A DNA stretch of 10,582 nucleotides, taken from Lachnospiraceae bacterium. GTDB taxonomy: Bacteria > Bacillota > Clostridia > Lachnospirales > Lachnospiraceae. Under the pieces are notes generated by a model. It worked only from the letters and a program-made list of their open reading frames with translations, had not been told where the DNA came from and did not search any database. The translations under genes and the position numbers were made by a program. This document shows, one piece after another, positions 7,296 through 10,582 of this stretch. Within the stretch, counting starts at the first letter, position 1. Every line of letters starts with the position of its first letter. Location: NCBI GenBank assembly GCA_019423745.1, contig JAHZAV010000057.1, forward strand, positions 1 through 10,582, in the 5' to 3' direction.

Positions 7296-7324
7296 TTGTT
7301 ATTTTTGTATCTTACTTATATAAT
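7296..7324 (+). promoter_or_regulatory. Promoter of the molybdenum-cofactor operon
   Basis: TTGTTA (7296-7301) and a perfect TATAAT (7319-7324) are separated by 17 bases. The start would be near 7331, giving a leader of about 60 bases before moaC. That leader is too short for a Moco (molybdenum cofactor) riboswitch, and none was recognised in it. AGAGGGAG at 7375-7382 is the moaC ribosome binding site. Confidence 0.78.
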
Positions 7325-7389
7325 TAAAAGGAATAGAGCGAAGCACAGGGCTTTTTTAGAAGGTTCTGAAAACGAGAGGGAGATAGAAA

Positions 7390-7941
7390 ATGGAATTGAC
7401 ACATTTTGAAGAAAATGGACGTGCGATGATGGTAGATGTGAGCGGAAAGCAAGAAACAGAAAGAGAAGCAGAAGCAGTTGGAAAAATCTTAGTAAGCAGG
7501 GAAGTTTTTGATGCTGTAAAGAGAGGAACTGTAGGAAAAGGGGATGTCCTGGGAGTTGCGCAGACAGCAGGAATTATGGCAGCCAAGCGCACCTTTGAAC
7601 TGATTCCGATGTGCCATATTCTTCCGATCACTGGCTGCAAGATTACCTTTGACATGAAGTCAGAGGAATGTGCAATTTACTGTTATTGTAAGGTGAAAAT
7701 ACATGGAAAGACAGGGGTGGAAATGGAGGCACTTACCGGAGTGACAACAGCACTTCTTACAATATATGATATGTGTAAAGCATTGGATAAATCTATGGAA
7801 ATATCAGGAATTTATCTGCTGCATAAAACAGGAGGAAAAAGCGGTGATTTTTGGAACGAAAAAAAATGCGATGGGTCAGGAGACCGTGGGAATACTCAAA
7901 GAAAAGGAATGGATGATGGGAAGGGACTGAAAACATGGTAG
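7390..7941 (+). CDS. moaC: Cyclic pyranopterin monophosphate synthase MoaC
   Basis: Product of 183 residues. With MoaA, MoaC converts GTP into cyclic pyranopterin monophosphate, the first stage of molybdenum cofactor synthesis; MoaC closes the cyclic phosphate. Family motifs run in order: LTHFEENGRAMMVDVSGK (3-20), AAKRT (64-68), the active-site IPMCHILPIT with H76, GVEMEALTGV with E111 and E113, DMCKA with D127 and K130, and KTGGKSGDF (146-154). MoaC proteins normally end a few residues after KSGD, so residues 155-183 are an unusual tail: polar, Gly/Lys/Asp-rich and lacking hydrophobics. The tail follows a run of eight A (7859-7866). Removing one A would give a different tail ending at 7930, just before the next gene. 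As written, moaC overlaps the next gene by seven bases. No moaA is present in the window. Confidence 0.94.
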   Translation: MELTHFEENGRAMMVDVSGKQETEREAEAVGKILVSREVFDAVKRGTVGKGDVLGVAQTAGIMAAKRTFELIPMCHILPITGCKITFDMKSEECAIYCYCKVKIHGKTGVEMEALTGVTTALLTIYDMCKALDKSMEISGIYLLHKTGGKSGDFWNEKKCDGSGDRGNTQRKGMDDGKGLKTW

Positions 7942-8465
7942 AAACAAAGAAGGCGTCCAAAAATGGAAAAAAAGCAGCGGTAATTACCTTAAGTGATAAA
8001 GGATATGCGGGAGAACGGGAGGATAAAAGCGGACCTCTTGTTAAGAAAATGTTGGAAGAGTCCGGATACGAAGTAGGGCATGTAATTATTTTGCCGGATG
8101 AGAGGAAACAAATTGAACAGGAATTGATTCGATTATGCGATGAAGTAAAGGTGGAATTGATTCTGACCACTGGTGGAACCGGATTTTCACCGAGAGACTG
8201 CACACCGGAGGCTACGCTTGCAGTGGCTGCTAGAAATGCACCGGGAATTGCAGAGGCCATGAGGTGGATGTCTTTTCAGATTACACCGAAGGCAATGCTT
8301 GGACGTGGAGTATCAGTTATTAGAGGGGAAACCTTAATCGTCAATCTGCCAGGCAGCCCCAAGGCAGTTCGAGAAAATTTGGAAAGTGTACTGCCGTTTT
8401 TTGAGCACGGACTGGATATTTTAACAGGAAAAGCAAGAGAGTGTGGAAATGGAGGAGAAAAATGA
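7935..8465 (+). CDS. mog: MogA/MoaB family molybdopterin-binding protein
   Basis: Product of 176 residues, a single MoCF-biosynthesis domain. Mog-type proteins adenylylate molybdopterin before molybdenum insertion; MoaB relatives do the same in some lineages, and sequence alone does not separate the two here. Landmarks are AAVITLSDKGYAGEREDKSG (14-33), the molybdopterin-binding loop TTGGTGFSPRDCTPEAT (78-94) with the conserved Asp after SPR, GRGVSVIRGETLIVNLPGSPKA in the C-terminal half, and an amphipathic end. The start ATG 7935 overlaps the end of moaC, with GGGAAGGG upstream. The stop overlaps the next gene in an ATGA (8462-8465). Both overlaps point to translational coupling inside one operon. 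The final residues (ECGNGGEK) are encoded by the next gene's ribosome binding site. Confidence 0.92.
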   Translation: MVETKKASKNGKKAAVITLSDKGYAGEREDKSGPLVKKMLEESGYEVGHVIILPDERKQIEQELIRLCDEVKVELILTTGGTGFSPRDCTPEATLAVAARNAPGIAEAMRWMSFQITPKAMLGRGVSVIRGETLIVNLPGSPKAVRENLESVLPFFEHGLDILTGKARECGNGGEK

Positions 8466-9493
8466 AGCTGATTCGGACAGAAGACGCGGTAGGAAGTGTG
8501 CTGTGTCATGATATTACCCAGATTATTCCGGGAAAAGTTAAAGATGCTGTGTTCCGTAAAGGGCATGTTGTGACAGAAGAGGATATTCCAATTTTACTTT
8601 CAGTGGGAAAAGAAAATCTTTATGTGTGGGAAAAGCAGGAAGGAATGCTGCACGAAAACGAGGCTGCAGAAATTTTAAGAGAGGTATGTCAAGGAGAGTG
8701 GATGGACCACTCGGAGGTAAAGGAAGGAAAAATTGAACTCATATCTCTTGCAGACGGAGTTTTGAAAGTAGATACTGAAAAATTAGACCAAATGAATGGG
8801 CTTGGCCAAATTGTTATTGCTTCCAGACATGGTAATTTTCCCATTAAAAAGGGAGACAAAATTGCCGGTATGCGGGTTGTCCCACTGGTGATTGAAGAGG
8901 AAAAGATGGAGAAAATCCGGCTTATAGGAGGTGATACCCCTGTGTTTAAGCTGCTTCCATTTGAGAAAAAGAAAGCAGGTATTGTAACAACGGGAAATGA
9001 GGTTTATCATGGCCGTATCGAAGATCAATTTACCCCGGTTGTCAGACAAAAATTGGAAGAGTATGGCGTGGAAGTGCTGGGGAATATAGTTTGTAGTGAT
9101 GATGCAGATATGACTGCTCAAGCGGTAGAAGAATGGATTCAGAAAGATGCGGATTTCATTGTATGTACAGGGGGAATGAGTGTAGATCCGGATGATCGTA
9201 CTCCATTGGCAATTAAAAAAGCAACCGATGAGATTATTACTTACGGTGCGCCTGTTTTGCCTGGGGCTATGTTTATGCTGGCTTATCGGCACAGTAAGGA
9301 AAAAGGGGAGATTCCGGTTATGGGACTTCCAGGTTGTGTGATGTATGCAAAAAGAACCATTTTTGATCTTGTTTTGCCGAGAATTGTAGCGGGTGAAAGA
9401 CTATTAGAGAGGGATTTTACGCAGATGGGAGAAGGTGGGCTGTGTCTGTCTTGTCCGGTTTGTACATTTCCTAATTGTGGGTTTGGAAAATAA
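8462..9493 (+). CDS. MoeA-like molybdopterin-binding protein with C-terminal Cys cluster
   Basis: Product of 343 residues, shorter than canonical MoeA (about 400). Residues 1-57 form a MoeA-like entry region (AVGSVLCHDITQIIPGKVKD, then FRKGHVV). The middle (about 80-160) is a small beta-rich part, and residues 170-305 are a MoCF-biosynthesis domain with GIVTTGNEVYHGRI, CTGGMSVDPDDRTP (225-238) and VMGLPGCVMY. The last residues hold C328, C331, C334 and C339 (CLSCPVCTFPNC), followed by GFGK, a likely metal or Fe-S site absent from E. coli MoeA. Proteins of this type occur in clostridial clusters for molybdenum hydroxylases, alongside XdhC-like proteins, which fits the neighbour here. Likely role: molybdenum insertion, or holding of cofactor during hydroxylase maturation; inferred, not shown. 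The start at 8462 uses GGAGGAG (8451-8457) and the ATGA overlap with the previous gene. An in-frame ATG at 8441 has no such support. Confidence 0.87.
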   Translation: MKLIRTEDAVGSVLCHDITQIIPGKVKDAVFRKGHVVTEEDIPILLSVGKENLYVWEKQEGMLHENEAAEILREVCQGEWMDHSEVKEGKIELISLADGVLKVDTEKLDQMNGLGQIVIASRHGNFPIKKGDKIAGMRVVPLVIEEEKMEKIRLIGGDTPVFKLLPFEKKKAGIVTTGNEVYHGRIEDQFTPVVRQKLEEYGVEVLGNIVCSDDADMTAQAVEEWIQKDADFIVCTGGMSVDPDDRTPLAIKKATDEIITYGAPVLPGAMFMLAYRHSKEKGEIPVMGLPGCVMYAKRTIFDLVLPRIVAGERLLERDFTQMGEGGLCLSCPVCTFPNCGFGK

Positions 9494-9527
9494 CTTTGGA
9501 ATAAATTATATTTTATAAGGAGCTAAA

Positions 9528-10499
9528 ATGGACTTTTACAAAGAACTGGAAAAGAATTTGAAAGATGGGAAACAGGAGTCGGAAGTAATGTTGATCCTTA
9601 ATGGAGAAATGGCAGGCAGGAAGCTGTTAGTGAAAAAGGGAGAAAATCTGTCTTTTCCAGAAGAAGTAGAGGTTTTTCGGGAAGATATTGGATGTTCGCC
9701 CAAAATGATCATATGTGGGGGAGGACATGTTTCTGTGTCGGTAATTACCATTGCAAAAATGGCAGGATTTCAGGTCACTGTTTTGGAAGATCGTCCTAAA
9801 TTTGCAGATTATGCGAGAAAAGCAGGGGCGGATCAGGTGATCTGTGCACCTTATGAGAAAACTTTGGCAGAAGAAAAGTTAGATGAAAATATCTATATCG
9901 TTATTGTGACACGAGGGCATCGCTATGATGCAGCCTGCCTGTATTCGGTGCTTAGCCGGAAAGAAAGCTGTGCTTATGTGGGGATGATGGGCAGCAGAAG
10001 AAGAACTGCTATTGTAAAAAAGCAGATGGAAGAAATGGGAATTGACCGTACAAAGATCGAGAAAGTGTATACGCCTATTGGGCTTTCTATAGGAGCGGAA
10101 ACGCCAGAAGAAATTGCGGTTTCTATCCTGGCTGAAATAATAGAAGTAAAAAATAAGACAAAAAGAAAGGGTGGATATCCAGAAGAAATTTTGGACGGAA
10201 TTCTGCAAGTGAAAGAAAAAAAAGAGGCAGCTGTACTTGCTACGATTGTTTCAAGAAAAGGATCAGCACCAAGAAGTGTGGGAACAAAAATGCTTATTTT
10301 ACGAGATGGAGAACAAGTTGGTACTATTGGTGGAGGATGTGCAGAAAACGAAATTTTGCAAAAGGGAAGATTGATGCTGAATAGAGAGACAGATAAATCT
10401 TTTTGGCTTGTTTACGTAGATATGACAGCAGAACAAGCAGAGGAAGAAGGAATGGTCTGTGGAGGAACAATAGAAGTTGCATTAGAGAAGATAGAGTAA
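9528..10499 (+). CDS. XdhC/CoxI family protein, domain order reversed
   Basis: Product of 323 residues. XdhC proteins bind molybdenum cofactor and help insert its sulfurated form into xanthine dehydrogenase-type hydroxylases. The usual order, as in B. subtilis PucA, is the CoxI domain first and the Rossmann domain second. Here the Rossmann domain comes first: GGGHVSVSV (64-72), VLEDRP (85-90), VTRGHRYD (127-134), GMMGSRRRT (152-160) and PIGLSIGAETPEEIAVSI (173-190). The CoxI part follows at about 230-323: LATIVSRKGSAPRSVGTKM (237-255), GGGCAENE (268-275) and MVCGGTIEV (309-317). C271 and C311 are candidate sulfur or cofactor ligands. AAGGAG at 9517-9522 is five bases from ATG 9528. The 34-base gap from the MoeA-like gene carries no terminator, so it is the last gene of the operon in this window. 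The client hydroxylase is not here. Confidence 0.9.
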   Translation: MDFYKELEKNLKDGKQESEVMLILNGEMAGRKLLVKKGENLSFPEEVEVFREDIGCSPKMIICGGGHVSVSVITIAKMAGFQVTVLEDRPKFADYARKAGADQVICAPYEKTLAEEKLDENIYIVIVTRGHRYDAACLYSVLSRKESCAYVGMMGSRRRTAIVKKQMEEMGIDRTKIEKVYTPIGLSIGAETPEEIAVSILAEIIEVKNKTKRKGGYPEEILDGILQVKEKKEAAVLATIVSRKGSAPRSVGTKMLILRDGEQVGTIGGGCAENEILQKGRLMLNRETDKSFWLVYVDMTAEQAEEEGMVCGGTIEVALEKIE

Positions 10500-10501
10500 A
10501 T

Positions 10502-10529
10502 AAAAAGCCTTTCCATATTTGGAAAGGCT
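10502..10529 (-). terminator. Intrinsic terminator for a minus-strand gene beyond the window
   Basis: A perfect 9-bp stem (AGCCTTTCC at 10506-10514, GGAAAGGCT at 10521-10529) has a 6-base loop. On the plus strand it is followed by CAGACTG with no T-run. On the minus strand the stem is followed by a run of T (complement of 10502-10505) and TTTA. It therefore works best for transcription entering from the right, suggesting a convergent gene downstream. Confidence 0.65.
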
Positions 10530-10546
10530 CAGACTGTAGACAAAGT

Positions 10547-10569
10547 CCCCGGTTTACACCGGGGCTTTT
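10547..10569 (+). terminator. Intrinsic terminator of the molybdenum-cofactor operon
   Basis: CCCCGGT (10547-10553) and ACCGGGG (10558-10564) form a 7-bp GC-rich stem with a TTAC loop, followed by CTTTTC. It sits 48 bases after the stop of the XdhC-like gene and fits a plus-strand terminator with a short U tract, somewhat weaker than consensus. Confidence 0.72.
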
Positions 10570-10582
10570 CTATTGCAGTTAT

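Noticed and set aside
7325..7389. Possible Moco riboswitch or attenuator before moaC
   Set aside because: The leader is only about 60 bases. AAGC/GCTT (7341-7353) followed by TTTTTT gives a stem of four pairs, too weak to call.
1..10582. A novel defence, mobile or CRISPR-like system
   Set aside because: No transposase, integrase, nuclease, toxin-antitoxin pair, phage gene or regularly spaced repeat was seen. All genes but one small ORF belong to known metabolic, transport or envelope families.

Overview
The window looks like a chromosomal segment from an anaerobic, low-GC Gram-positive bacterium of the Clostridia, most likely a Lachnospiraceae-type gut organism. The evidence is the AT-rich composition, strong AGGAGG-type ribosome binding sites, a pyruvate formate-lyase with its activase, a ZTP (pfl-motif) riboswitch, an LtaS-like sulfatase-fold enzyme, and a molybdenum-hydroxylase type accessory gene set. 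The genus cannot be fixed from the sequence alone.

Layout. (1) Bases 1-49 hold the terminator of an upstream gene. A long imperfect inverted repeat (65-121) follows, then an extended -10 promoter (161-169). (2) Bases 206-3625 (+) hold a two-gene unit: an NSS-family sodium-coupled transporter and, 27 bases later, an LTA-synthase-like membrane enzyme. (3) Bases 3622-6634 (-) hold pflB followed by pflA. They are driven by a near-consensus promoter (6856-6828) and controlled by a ZTP riboswitch whose 3' half overlaps an intrinsic terminator (6820-6722). The pflA stop overlaps the stop of the LtaS-like gene tail to tail. (4) Bases 6902-7228 (-) hold a small unrecognised gene with four cysteines. 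(5) Bases 7390-10499 (+) hold a molybdenum-cofactor operon: moaC, a MogA/MoaB-type protein, a MoeA-like molybdopterin-binding protein with a C-terminal Cys cluster, and an XdhC-family protein with its two domains in swapped order. It has a TTGTTA-17-TATAAT promoter and closes with two hairpins that look like terminators for opposite strands.

How the genes work together. PflA installs the glycyl radical on PflB, which splits pyruvate into acetyl-CoA and formate. Formate feeds 10-formyl-tetrahydrofolate synthesis, and low 10-formyl-THF raises ZTP, so the riboswitch ties PFL expression to one-carbon status. MoaC and Mog act in molybdopterin synthesis and adenylylation. The MoeA-like and XdhC-like proteins probably serve maturation of a molybdenum hydroxylase of the xanthine dehydrogenase type; no hydroxylase, moaA, moaD or moaE lies in the window. 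No tRNA, rRNA, CRISPR array, insertion sequence or phage gene was seen. The window is mostly conserved metabolism. The points most worth a second look are the riboswitch architecture, the frame ambiguity at the 3' end of moaC, and the unexplained inverted repeat at 65-121.
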